This document shows, in pieces, positions 1 to 8,700 of a stretch of 64,000 nt of DNA. The stretch is taken from the NCBI RefSeq assembly GCF_000836725.1, contig NZ_JXTH01000002.1, positions 34,668 through 98,667 on the forward strand, written 5' to 3'. How positions within the stretch are numbered: position 1 is the stretch's first letter; each line of letters opens with the position of its first letter. Source of the stretch: Anoxybacillus thermarum (GTDB lineage Bacteria; Bacillota; Bacilli; Bacillales; Anoxybacillaceae). The translations under genes and the position numbers were made by a program. Under the pieces are notes generated by a model. The model had not been told where the DNA came from. It did no database searches and worked only from the letters and a program-made list of their open reading frames with translations.

Positions 1-18
1 TGCTGTCACAAATTTCAT
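1..18 (-). CDS. Possible start of a YisK-like protein, running off the left edge
   Basis: Only six codons are present. On the minus strand an AGAGGGG ribosome site is followed at a normal distance by an ATG reading MKFVTA. B. subtilis YisK, a fumarylacetoacetate-hydrolase family protein, starts in a similar way and lies beside the Spo0E-like gene yisI, which fits the neighbour here. Identity rests on six residues plus synteny, so it is tentative. Confidence 0.35.
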
Positions 19-202
19 TTTCCATCCCCTCTTTCGTATGATCGAACATGACTATTTTCTCTTTTTTACACGTAAATTCCTTTGTAAAAAATTATTTTTT
101 GGCACATTATACTATTTCCTTTTTCTTCAGAATATGTATAATAGTTTATACGTACAGTCATTTACAGACTGTTAACGAAAATGAAAAATGTTGGTGAATT
201 TT

Positions 203-382
203 ATGTCTCTTTCCCTCATCGAAAAGAAAAGACGACAATTAATTGAATTGGCGCAAATGTACGGTTTTTCTGCGAAAGAAACGATCCAATGCAGTCAAGA
301 GCTCGATGAATTGTTAAACAAACATTTAAAGGAAGCCGTGCTTTTCCATAAAGAAAAAGAGGACAAGCCTTGTACGACATGA
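203..382 (+). CDS. yisI: Spo0E-family aspartyl-phosphate phosphatase (YisI-like)
   Basis: A 59-residue protein carrying the Spo0E signature SQELDELL in its second half after an amphipathic first helix. Family members remove phosphate from the Asp of Spo0A-type response regulators and so delay sporulation. The ATG at 203 is preferred because a GGTG lies 6 nt upstream; an in-frame ATG at 188 has no ribosome site. A TATAAT at 137-142 may be its -10 box, though no good -35 is visible. In B. subtilis yisI also borders the gerP operon. It converges on the DUF418 gene, with a shared terminator over both ends. Confidence 0.85.
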   Translation: MSLSLIEKKRRQLIELAQMYGFSAKETIQCSQELDELLNKHLKEAVLFHKEKEDKPCTT

Positions 383-406
383 TCTGCTCATGTCGCTTTC
401 TTTTTT
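375..406. terminator. Shared terminator of spo0E-like and DUF418 genes
   Basis: Perfect 8-bp stem CGACATGA/TCATGTCG with a 5-nt loop, followed on the plus strand by a T-rich run. The TGA stops of both convergent genes lie in the stem. Confidence 0.8.
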
Positions 407-1497
407 CCGTACGTCATCCATCGCCATACTCGTTCCATCGGCCCGATGCGATATGTTTTCAACCACCAATGGCTCCATACGACTTGAATGACATACACGA
501 TACATGCGACAGCGAGCGCTTGTTTTGGTGTTGCTTTTCCATACCATCCGAAGCCATATGAATAAAACAATGTCGTACAAATGATCGATTGCGTCAAATA
601 ATTTGTTAACGCCATTTTGCCAACAGGAGCAAAAACATGAACGACTTGCGATGCCAGAAGCGAAAACGCAGTAAAATAAAACAAAGCAAGCGCAGGCCCT
701 CCAATCATATCTTGCGCATACGTTGTCACAATATTTTTTTCGACATAAGGCAACATTTTAAAAATGACGCCGACAACGAATGAACCGATGCACCACCTGT
801 TTATCGTTGCACGATTTATGTTGATGTCATGAAACCATTTTTCTTTTGCGATATATGCCCCAAATAAAAAAAACGGTAAAATCGTTAAAATAAAAATGAA
901 TGCTTCTGTAAACGAGTTAACGTACAACCAATCATACGCCCGCTGCATAAAAATTTGTTCCCATGTCCCTTGTTGGTAGTTCGCCACAGCTTGCTTCGCT
1001 AACGTCGGCTCGGAAAAATCGACGTCGCCATATTGTTTCCACATCACCCACATCAAAATCGTTGAACCGCCAGCCCAACCGCCCCAAAGCGAAAGCGCCC
1101 AACGACGCAACGTCTTTGCGCTTGCCTGAAAAAACGGAAAAAGAAACAGCCCAACGATCGCATAACCGATTAAAATATCGCCATGCCAAATGAAAAACGC
1201 ATGAAACATCCCAAATAACAACAACGCAAACAAGCGGCGTAAAAAAGTGATCCGGAATTTCTCGCCACCTTTGTCGAGCATGATCCATGCTCCCCAGCCG
1301 AACAACATCGAAAAAAGCGGATAAAAGCTCGCTTGTGCAAATATATCAACAAATGCAAGCAGGAAGCGATCAATCCCATCTTTCGCAAACACCGCGGCAT
1401 CGACATACATCGTCGGAAGTGAAAAATCAAGAACGTTCACAAGCAAAATGCCAAACAACGCAAAACCGCGCACCGCATCAATCATTGAAATACGCAT
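388..1497 (-). CDS. DUF418 / YeiB-type multipass membrane protein
   Basis: About 369 residues with many hydrophobic helices. It starts MRISMIDAVRGFALFGIL, the typical N-terminus of the DUF418 (YeiB) family, and has the family's GDILIGYAIVGL segment and a C-terminal DUF418 block. Biochemical function is unknown; the protein belongs in the cytoplasmic membrane. The start at 1497 is chosen because an AGGGAG ribosome site lies just upstream; the frame stays open 37 codons further back without one. It lies 71 bp downstream of the acyl-CoA ligase on the same strand, separated by a hairpin. Confidence 0.85.
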   Translation of the reverse strand: MRISMIDAVRGFALFGILLVNVLDFSLPTMYVDAAVFAKDGIDRFLLAFVDIFAQASFYPLFSMLFGWGAWIMLDKGGEKFRITFLRRLFALLLFGMFHAFFIWHGDILIGYAIVGLFLFPFFQASAKTLRRWALSLWGGWAGGSTILMWVMWKQYGDVDFSEPTLAKQAVANYQQGTWEQIFMQRAYDWLYVNSFTEAFIFILTILPFFLFGAYIAKEKWFHDININRATINRWCIGSFVVGVIFKMLPYVEKNIVTTYAQDMIGGPALALFYFTAFSLLASQVVHVFAPVGKMALTNYLTQSIICTTLFYSYGFGWYGKATPKQALAVACIVYVIQVVWSHWWLKTYRIGPMERVWRWMTYGKKKAT

Positions 1498-1523
1498 AAT
1501 CTCCCTCCTTTTCCATTTCAGCT

Positions 1524-1562
1524 TAAAGAAAAGAAAGACCGCTGTCAATCGACAACGGCTCT
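1524..1562 (-). terminator. Terminator after the acyl-CoA ligase
   Basis: On the minus strand GAGCCGTTGTC pairs with GACAGCGGTC (some G-U pairs) around a 4-nt loop, followed by a pyrimidine-rich CTTTCTTTTC run. It sits just past the ligase stop codon. Confidence 0.55.
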
Positions 1563-1568
1563 TCCTTA

Positions 1569-3161
1569 TTAATTCACATATCTCCCTATCTTCCCTATTG
1601 ATTGCCAATATTCGTTACGCAAATGTACTTTTTGTATTTTTCCTGATGCGGTTTTTGGCAATTCTTGAACGAATGTGACACCGGTAATGGCTTTAAAATG
1701 GGCAAGCTTTTCGCGTGAAAAGGCGATCAACTCTTGTTCGGTCACTTCTTTTCCTGGACGGACGACGACGAATGCATGCGGGGTTTCGCCCCATTTTTCA
1801 TGCGGAACAGCAATCACTGCCGCTTCTAACACCGCTGGATGCTCGTACAACACCCCTTCCACTTCAATCGATGAAATGTTTTCCCCACCGCTAATAATAA
1901 TATCTTTTTTCCGATCAACGATGTCGATGTTGCCATATGCATCGACAGTCGCCATATCTCCTGTATGAAGCCAGCCGTTACGAATCGTTTCCATTGTCGC
2001 TTCTGGATTTTTCCAATATCCTGCCATTACGCCGTTGCTGCGCACAATGACTTCTCCGATCGACTTTCCGTCGCGTGGCACTTCTTCCCCATGCTCATTG
2101 ACGACTTTCACTTCGCAGCCAATCATCGCATAACCTGCTTTCGCTTTCATGCGATATTGATCGCTAAGCGGCAAATGTTGCAAATGTGAACGGACGGTAG
2201 AAACCGTGCTTAATGGCGATGATTCCGTCATGCCGTACACTTGAATAAACTCCCAACCTAATTCTTTTTCAACGCGCGTGACAAATGCTGGCGGCGGAGC
2301 AGAACCTGCAATGACGACACGCACATCATGCTCAATTGTCGGCACGTGTTGCTCATAATATTGCAACAACGTATTTAACACCGTTGGCGCCATATGCATA
2401 ACGGTCACTTTATATTTATTGACGTATTCGAAAATGACTTCAGGAATCGCTTTACGCAAGCAAACGTGCGTCGCTCCGTTCGCTGTATAGTAAAACGGCG
2501 CCCCCCATCCGTTTACGTGGAACATCGGCAAAATATGCAAATATACATCTCGGTCCGACACGCGCAAATGGTGCATCGTACTTAACGCATGCAAATAGTT
2601 GTTGCGATGTGTCAACATCACCCCTTTTGGATTTCCTGTCGTTCCGCTCGTATATAACAAGCTACATACGTCGTTTTCATCGATATCCGGACGAGCAAAC
2701 GGCTCTGTCGTATATTGGGCAAGCCATGTATCGTAAGCGATTTCAGCAATGTCGTCCGTTTTGCCGTGCACGATGATATGCTCAACTGTTTGCAACTCGT
2801 TTTTAACTGGCGCAATTAAATGATACAACTCCGCATCAACAAACAACACTTTACTTTCGCTATGGTTTAAAATGAATACGTAATCGTCTGGCTTTAAACG
2901 AATGTTTAACGGTACCATGATCGCCCCTGTTTGAAACACCCCATAAAACCCTTCAAGCATTTCTAACGTATTTGGAGCTAAATAAGCGACACGATCTCCT
3001 TTTTTCACTCCTATATCGCTTAACCCGTGCGACAATTGGTTCACACGTTCATACAGCTCGCGATACGTCAACGATTTTTCTTCGCTAATGACGCCGACTT
3101 TATCCCCATAAAGCGATACGGCGCGATCTAAAAAATGCGTTAATACTAATGGCACATTCAT
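1569..3161 (-). CDS. Acyl-CoA ligase, AMP-binding family
   Basis: About 530 residues. It shows the adenylate-forming core: the P-loop-like [13 protein letters not shown] near residue 170, YGMTES near 315, the GWLHTGD hinge near 400, and a C-terminal PKTASGKIQK with the catalytic Lys. Such enzymes activate a carboxylic acid, usually a medium or long-chain fatty acid, to its CoA thioester using ATP. Start at 3161 (ATG) follows AGGGGG by 7 nt; a TTG two codons earlier is less likely. It is distinct from LcfB at 27.4 kb, and no FadR-type palindrome is seen upstream. Substrate cannot be told from sequence. Confidence 0.9.
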   Translation of the reverse strand: MNVPLVLTHFLDRAVSLYGDKVGVISEEKSLTYRELYERVNQLSHGLSDIGVKKGDRVAYLAPNTLEMLEGFYGVFQTGAIMVPLNIRLKPDDYVFILNHSESKVLFVDAELYHLIAPVKNELQTVEHIIVHGKTDDIAEIAYDTWLAQYTTEPFARPDIDENDVCSLLYTSGTTGNPKGVMLTHRNNYLHALSTMHHLRVSDRDVYLHILPMFHVNGWGAPFYYTANGATHVCLRKAIPEVIFEYVNKYKVTVMHMAPTVLNTLLQYYEQHVPTIEHDVRVVIAGSAPPPAFVTRVEKELGWEFIQVYGMTESSPLSTVSTVRSHLQHLPLSDQYRMKAKAGYAMIGCEVKVVNEHGEEVPRDGKSIGEVIVRSNGVMAGYWKNPEATMETIRNGWLHTGDMATVDAYGNIDIVDRKKDIIISGGENISSIEVEGVLYEHPAVLEAAVIAVPHEKWGETPHAFVVVRPGKEVTEQELIAFSREKLAHFKAITGVTFVQELPKTASGKIQKVHLRNEYWQSIGKIGRYVN

Positions 3162-3236
3162 CCCCAATCCCCCTATTTTTATCTAAAAATTATCATTTTT
3201 CAGAAATATTATAACATATCTTTCTTTTTGTGGAGC

Positions 3237-3264
3237 ACATTTCTTTCATTGTTTTCATATGATT
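3237..3264 (+). promoter_or_regulatory. Candidate SigK promoter of the gerP operon
   Basis: An AC at 3237-3238, 17 nt, then CATATGATT at 3256-3264 fits the SigK pattern (AC, about 16-17 nt, CATA-nnn-TA) apart from the last base. gerP in B. subtilis is read in the mother cell under SigK, so the position is sensible. Inferred by eye. Confidence 0.5.
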
Positions 3265-3299
3265 GGGTAAGGGAAAGAATGAGAGAAAGGACGATGGCT

Positions 3300-3524
3300 A
3301 TGCCTTCCTATATCGCAGGTCCGATTAAAATTACGAACGTCAGTAGCGACGCGACCGTCAATTTCGGCGATACGTTACAAATCGCACCAAAAAGTTCATC
3401 TAAATCGCTAGCCGGCGCTGGCGGTGGAAATACAGGAGACTTTTTACAAACAAATACGTTCATCAGCTTTACAAATACAATCGATCCAGACATCGCCGAT
3501 GGCAACGTAAAAAGCAAGGGATAG
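3300..3524 (+). CDS. Extra GerPF-like spore germination protein heading the gerP operon
   Basis: A 74-residue protein that begins MPSYIAGPIKI and continues with VNFGDTLQIAPKSSSKS, GGGNTGDF and an FTNTIDPDIAD tail. These match GerPF, and less closely GerPA, which are encoded separately downstream. GerP proteins are coat-associated and help germinants reach the spore interior. The ATG at 3300 is preferred: it matches the family N-terminus and lies 9 nt from AAAGG; an ATG two codons earlier is too close. The B. subtilis operon begins with gerPA, so this gene is an addition. Only 3 bp separate it from gerPA. Confidence 0.85.
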   Translation: MPSYIAGPIKITNVSSDATVNFGDTLQIAPKSSSKSLAGAGGGNTGDFLQTNTFISFTNTIDPDIADGNVKSKG

Positions 3525-3527
3525 CCG

Positions 3528-3749
3528 ATGCCTGCCATTGTTGGAGCAGTCCAAATTAACAGCATCGGAAGCGGCGGCGTGTTTCATATCGGTGATGTAT
3601 TTGCTATCTCCCCATACAGCGTAGCTAAAACGTTTGCTGGTGCTGGTTCATTTAATACAGGAGATGGCTTGCATATTTATAACCAGTATAGCAACACGAA
3701 TACGAACGACCGTGATATTGCCGATAGCAATATTACAGGAAACGCCTAG
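3528..3749 (+). CDS. gerPA: Spore germination protein GerPA
   Basis: 73 residues starting MPAIVGAVQINSIGSGGVFH, with the GDVFAISP, AGAGSFNTGD and DRDIADSNI blocks shared across the GerPA/GerPF group. It is expected in the inner spore coat, where the GerP set lets small germinants through. AAGGGA ribosome sequence overlaps the end of the preceding gene, implying coupled translation. Position as first canonical gene and the C-terminal ITGNA tail distinguish it from the GerPF copies. Confidence 0.9.
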   Translation: MPAIVGAVQINSIGSGGVFHIGDVFAISPYSVAKTFAGAGSFNTGDGLHIYNQYSNTNTNDRDIADSNITGNA

Positions 3750-3761
3750 CGAGGTGGAAGA

Positions 3762-3974
3762 ATGAACTTTTATATTCAACAAACGATTTCCATTCATCAA
3801 TTAAAAATCGGCTCGCTCACGAACTCATCCGTCCTTCAAATCGGAACGACTGGAAAGGTACAACCGCTCGCCACATTAAGTAATACGGGACAATTTACCG
3901 AACCTGCTCCAGAAGCAAAAATTAATATTCAAGGGGAAGAAGGACCGTTCGTTCCGCTTCAATCTCCTGTATAA
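3762..3974 (+). CDS. gerPB: Spore germination protein GerPB
   Basis: 70 residues starting MNFYIQQTISIHQLKIGSL with the SSVLQIG motif typical of GerPB, then a Pro/Glu-rich end. A GAGGTGG ribosome site lies 9 nt upstream. Part of the seven-gene operon; role in germinant permeability is inferred from the family. A gap of 72 bp follows before gerPC, the largest in the operon, with its own GAAGGAGG ribosome site. Confidence 0.9.
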   Translation: MNFYIQQTISIHQLKIGSLTNSSVLQIGTTGKVQPLATLSNTGQFTEPAPEAKINIQGEEGPFVPLQSPV

Positions 3975-4046
3975 AACAGTGCTACTTCTTTTTGCTCGGC
4001 CATAAACTAGAAAATAAAAGGGCCGAAAAAGAAGGAGGCATCCCTC

Positions 4047-4631
4047 ATGTGGCACGATTATTTTAAACAGCTCGAGGCATATTTAAAATGGCAACAACAA
4101 AAAATGCAATCGCTTGAACAAGCGATACATGTTTTACAACAACAATATGAACAGTTAAAAAAAAAGCCGCGTACAACGATTGAAAAAATTGAATATCATT
4201 TTGATCAACTAAAAGTGGAAACGTTAGAAGGAACGTTAAATATCGGTCTAAATCCTGCAACGTTTGGGGAAGATACGATTGAAAATTTTGCTGTTCCAAA
4301 AAGCCAAACGATTATTCCACAACCGACACCGCTCTTTCGCAACATTCAAACGGCCGTTCATTCATATTTACAAGAAGAAGGAGAGCACATCATCGCGCGC
4401 GTCGAACAAACGTATGAGCGGTCGCTTGATCCAGCATATCGCCAATTTATATTGCAAGATATTGCCCGACAAATTGATGATCGCATTCATTTTTATTTAC
4501 GACAGTATGGGGAAAGCGAAACAGAAAACGAACAATTACAACAAAACATTATCGCTTATTTAAAACGGGATATTGAACATTCGATCGAAACATTTTTAAA
4601 ACATTTGCCACGAGAGGAGACGAACGAATGA
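4047..4631 (+). CDS. gerPC: Spore germination protein GerPC
   Basis: 194 residues, the largest Gerp protein. An N-terminal coiled coil rich in Gln (residues about 5-45) is followed by EKIEYHFDQLKVETLEGTLNIGL, the conserved GerPC core, and a helical C-terminal half. It probably scaffolds the small GerP proteins; that role is inferred. Its stop overlaps the gerPD start in an ATGA arrangement. A competing frame in 4264-4563 is a shadow. Confidence 0.9.
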   Translation: MWHDYFKQLEAYLKWQQQKMQSLEQAIHVLQQQYEQLKKKPRTTIEKIEYHFDQLKVETLEGTLNIGLNPATFGEDTIENFAVPKSQTIIPQPTPLFRNIQTAVHSYLQEEGEHIIARVEQTYERSLDPAYRQFILQDIARQIDDRIHFYLRQYGESETENEQLQQNIIAYLKRDIEHSIETFLKHLPREETNE

Positions 4632-4825
4632 ATATGACAGTTGTGAATCATCATTTATCGGTTGGTCATATCGCCATTGGAGGAGTGGCGAGCGCCTCGC
4701 TCGTTTTAATCGGCGATAGCGAAACGATTCAACTAGCTTCCGCATTCGACACACCGCCAGAATCGTTAATTATCGGTCCATTTCCACAAAAACAAAACAA
4801 TAAAAAAAATGAGGAAAAGCGATGA
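4628..4825 (+). CDS. gerPD: Spore germination protein GerPD
   Basis: 65 residues with the family signature LSVGHIAIGGVASASLVLIGD near the start. It overlaps gerPC by 4 nt at the front and gerPE by 4 nt at the end, both ATGA junctions, so the three are probably translated together. Ends in a Lys/Asn-rich tail. Confidence 0.9.
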   Translation: MNMTVVNHHLSVGHIAIGGVASASLVLIGDSETIQLASAFDTPPESLIIGPFPQKQNNKKNEEKR

Positions 4826-5193
4826 GCCGCCTTTCCGTCGTTCATTTATTAAGAGCAAACGCGGTCGTCTTTAGCTCCGTCGTGCAAGTTGGAGACAGCC
4901 AACACATTCGTCTTTCTGGGCGGGCGGTTGCCGTTCAAAGACAATTTGAATACGTCGACAGCAACGAATTTCCGCTCGTCTTTCCGATCTTTACAAAACC
5001 GATTCCGCTTCCACCTGTTGATCATGAACACGTTTGTCGTCATACGTTGCACGATTGCCCGCTCATCGCTGTTCATTCCATTCGCATCATCGGGGTTTCT
5101 TCTACATCTGTCGTGCATATCGGTTCCACGAAAAATGTAGGAGCGGAATCACGAGTGAAACATATTCGTCAGCTGACAGAAAGGAGAAAATGA
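4822..5193 (+). CDS. gerPE: Spore germination protein GerPE
   Basis: 123 residues: MSRLSVVHLLRANAVVFSSV, then VQVGDS and, near residue 95, a second SSVVHIGST copy of the same strand motif, as in GerPE. Between them lies a Pro-rich linker. It overlaps gerPD by 4 nt and is followed by gerPF after one base. Function in germinant access is taken from the family. Confidence 0.9.
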   Translation: MSRLSVVHLLRANAVVFSSVVQVGDSQHIRLSGRAVAVQRQFEYVDSNEFPLVFPIFTKPIPLPPVDHEHVCRHTLHDCPLIAVHSIRIIGVSSTSVVHIGSTKNVGAESRVKHIRQLTERRK

Positions 5194-5194
5194 C

Positions 5195-5416
5195 ATGCCC
5201 GCTCTCGTCGGTCCGATTAAAATCAACCTTGTCGCTAGTGGCGCCGTCATGCAAGTGGGGGATACGTTATATGTGTCACCGAAAATATCGTCAAAAACAT
5301 TCGCTGGCGCTGGCGCGTTTAACACCGGGAACTTTATTATCGCCAACAACGGCATTAGCTTAACAAATACGCTTGATTCTGACGCATTCGATCAAAACGT
5401 TGCCGGCAATGCTTAA
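5195..5416 (+). CDS. gerPF: Spore germination protein GerPF
   Basis: 73 residues starting MPALVGPIKINLVASGAVMQ, with GDTLYVSPKISSK, AGAGAFNTGNF and SLTNTLDSD blocks. It ends the gerP operon, as in B. subtilis. The ribosome site AAAGGAG lies in the end of gerPE. Its last 4 bases overlap the end of the convergent HNH gene yisB. Confidence 0.92.
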   Translation: MPALVGPIKINLVASGAVMQVGDTLYVSPKISSKTFAGAGAFNTGNFIIANNGISLTNTLDSDAFDQNVAGNA

Positions 5417-5691
5417 CGCTTTTGCCGCTTCGCTTTTTTTATTTTCGGCAGCCGATCAGCCGGTTGTTTTCGAATCCACCGAATAAATGACGCAATGCGT
5501 TCATCATGTTGTAACCGCTCGATCGTATATAGCCGATTCGCTAATTCCTCGTTCGTATATAACGCATGAATTTGCTTATGGCAAGGAAGGCATAGTTTTG
5601 CCGTTTCTGTTCCGCCATACTCTTTTGGCGTTAAATGATGAGCGGTTAACACAACATCGTCTCTCTCGCAAAGTTCACACATCCCTTTCAT
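5413..5691 (-). CDS. yisB: HNH-type nuclease-fold protein YisB
   Basis: 92 residues. CELCERDD and CLPCHKQIH supply two CxxC zinc knuckles, with AHHLTPKEYGG between them giving the central HNH His. This is the small HNH family with B. subtilis YisB, which also lies between sbcC and gerPF. Target DNA and role are unknown; placement after sbcDC suggests a possible link to DNA repair. It ends 4 bp inside gerPF and starts 12 bp past the sbcC stop, so it is probably cotranscribed with the repair genes. Confidence 0.85.
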   Translation of the reverse strand: MKGMCELCERDDVVLTAHHLTPKEYGGTETAKLCLPCHKQIHALYTNEELANRLYTIERLQHDERIASFIRWIRKQPADRLPKIKKAKRQKR

Positions 5692-5703
5692 CGCTCGCCC
5701 CCT

Positions 5704-8700
5704 TTACATCACTTCAAGGTGAACCGTCGTTCCCTTTCCAGACGGTTCTGCCGGTTTCACAATGAGCCGTTTCGGCATGCGCGCATGCAACTCTTGAACG
5801 TGGCTAATAACCCCGATCGCCATATGTTCTCCTCGCAATCGTTCTAATGCGGTCATGACGACATCTAACAACTCTTGGTCAAGCGTGCCGAATCCTTCAT
5901 CTAAAAAGAAAAATTGCAACGGATATTCCCCGCGCAGCTGAATTTGTGCCGATAGCGCTAACGCTAACGATAAAGATGTTAAAAACGTTTCGCCTCCCGA
6001 TAATGTCGTCACCGGACGACGTACACCACCGTTTGCATCGTCACGAATGACAAAACCACCTTCGGAATCTAGCTCAATCGCATAACGCTGTCTCGTTAAT
6101 TCCCCAAGCCGTTCCGATGCATAGCGCGTCACATGAACGAGCTGTTCTTCCGCAATAAATTCAACGAAGCTATTTCCGCGCAACACCTTTTGTAACTCCT
6201 CGTACTGACCGACGAGCTTTTCTAGTTGCATTCTTTCTTGTTGCAATTGTTCAAAGCGCGCATGTTTCGCTTCTAAATCAGCGACGATCGCTTCAAGTGA
6301 ACCGAGTTGCCGCATATGTTCGTCCACTTGTTCCTTCATTTGTTCATACGTGCGCATCGTTTCTTCCCATTGTTGTTTCGTCATAACAGCGCCACGCATC
6401 ATCCCATTTAATCGCTCCCATTCATTTTGCAGCTTCATCAGTTCATCTTTATATTGTTGAATGTCATGAGCGATTTGTTGTTTCGTTCGTTCATCTAAGC
6501 GGGACGCAAGCACATCATTCACCGTTTTCAAAGTGCTTTTTTTGAATTGTTCTGCCAACATTCGTTCCGCTTCTTGTTTTCGTCTCTCTCCTTCTTGTAA
6601 AGCGACATCTGCGGCTTGTTTGTCCGCTTGCAACGTGTGCAATTGTTGTTGTAATGACGTCCACCGTTCATACACCTCTTCTTCTTCCCGCTTGACACGT
6701 TGCAACGTTTCCTCTATACGAATGAGCTGTTGTTTTACAGACTCCTCATCTATTCCTTCTGGCAGCGTTTGTTTATATTGTTCGTATTGTTGCTTTTGCA
6801 TATTCCATTCGGTCGTCCATTCTGCTTTTTGTTTCATGACCTCTTGATACGTTTCTTTCCATCGCTCTAATTCCGCTCGTTTATCATCTAGTACCGTCAC
6901 GCTTTTTTCAATGCGCTGTTGCAACTGTTGAGCTTCCCGTTCGCGCTCACGCAGACGAGAAACGATGTTATCGACTTGTTCAAACGATACATCTGGATAC
7001 GCCTCATGCCACATCTTTTTTTCTTGTTCGATGCGCTTGCGTCGCTCTGCACATTTTTTCTCTAATTCAGCTATTTGTTGACGAACGGTTTCCATTTGAT
7101 ATGCATATTGTTTCTCTTTTTGTTTTTGCTCGTTCCATTTTTCGATATAGCGATACATCCGATCGCGGCATGCGATATAATCTTGTTGCAACGCCTTCCC
7201 TTCCGTTTCGATTTCTTTTAAAGAAGAAAGCGGTGCTTCTTCCACTTCTCGCTTCACTTTTTCCGCATCGACGCGTTGTGGCAAAGGATGGCGCGCCATC
7301 ATTTCAGACAACTGTTCGACTTGCATTTTTATTTGCTGTATCGCCACAACGAGTTGTTCTCCGATTTGAATAGAACGGTCGATCCGTTCGAGCGCTTCTT
7401 CATCGGGCGTCACTTGTTGTCTTTTCGCCCGATTTGGATGATGCGTTGAACCACAAACCGGACAAGCTTCCCCATCGCGCAAGCGTTCAGCTAACGTAGC
7501 CGCTAAATCATGTAGACGTGCCGCTTCCGCTTGCTTTTTTTCCTCTTTCCATTGATAGACGAGCACCATCGCTTGCTTTTCCCGCTCACAGACGCGATGA
7601 TACAACCGTTCTACATGACGAAACTCCTCAGCTAGACGTGCTTCAAGTTGTTTCATTTGTTTCATTTCTCGTTCATACGTTTGTTTCATCGCTTCATATG
7701 TTTTCAGTTTTTCTTCTTTTTCCTTTTCGATTTCTTCAAGCGCTTGTAGCTGCAATTGAATGTGGTTCTTTTTTTCAGCCGCTTGCTCCAAACGCTCTTT
7801 TACATGCACGTCGACTTTTTTCTCTTCCCATTGTTTTTTTAATTCCGCTTGTTTTGCACTCCATGTTGTATATTCTTGCGTGCATGTGTCAACCATATGA
7901 CGCGCTCGATGTTCTTTTTGCTCTATCTCTTGCAAACTCGCGCGTAGCTTTGCTTGTTGTTGTTCAAGCGACCGCATAAGCGCCAACGTTTGTAGCGCTT
8001 GTTTCAGCCGCTCTTGTTTTTGCAACGATTTCGGTTCTTCTTCGTTCTTTTTCGCGCGACATTGTTCATATTGTTTGCTTGCTTGTTCATACATCGTGCG
8101 CACTTGCTGTAATTGGGCATCTCGTTCCTTTGCTTGTTTTTTCCAATGTTCAACTTCTTTTTCGCTTCGTTCTAATTGTTCAATATACGGAGCAAGACGT
8201 TCAGCTTCTTTGCTTCGTTCATACGTCTGCTCAAGCTGTTTCATCCGTTCTTCTTGCTTTCTGCATTCATTCAGCTGTTGTTCTACTTTTTCTTTTTCGC
8301 ATTGCCATTGCCATAATTGTTTTTCTTTTTCGTATCGTTCATGAATGTGACGCAACTCGTTTTTCGCTCTCTCTAGCGCCTCTTTTCTTTCTGTCAACGC
8401 TTGCTTTTGTTTTTCGACTTGTTCTTTCGAAGCATCGCCAAGCCCAGCTTGCTCCCCTTTAATCGCCTCTAACTTTGCGGACGCGTCTGCCAATTTATTT
8501 TTTAGTTTTTTATTTAATTCGTCGCCATATCGTTCAAGATGAAACAACCGCTGGAGCATTTGACGGCGCTCCGATCCTTTTAACGACAAAAATTCAGCAA
8601 ACTTTCCTTGCGGCAAAACGACAGCTCTCGTAAAATCTTTCATTTCTAAACCGAGCAGCTGTTTTACTTGTTCATCAACAAAACGCGTCTTATCTGCGAT

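Noticed and set aside
137..142. TATAAT upstream of the Spo0E-like gene as a full promoter
   Set aside because: The -10 is good, but no acceptable -35 lies 16-18 bp upstream, so it is mentioned only within the gene entry.
4264..4563. 99-codon frame on the same strand inside gerPC
   Set aside because: gerPC is clear by homology and coupling; this frame has no ribosome site and basic, shadow-like composition.
7518..8462. Long open frames opposite sbcC
   Set aside because: They mirror the low-complexity Gln/Glu coiled-coil coding of sbcC, giving Cys/Ser/Phe-rich products without any family resemblance.
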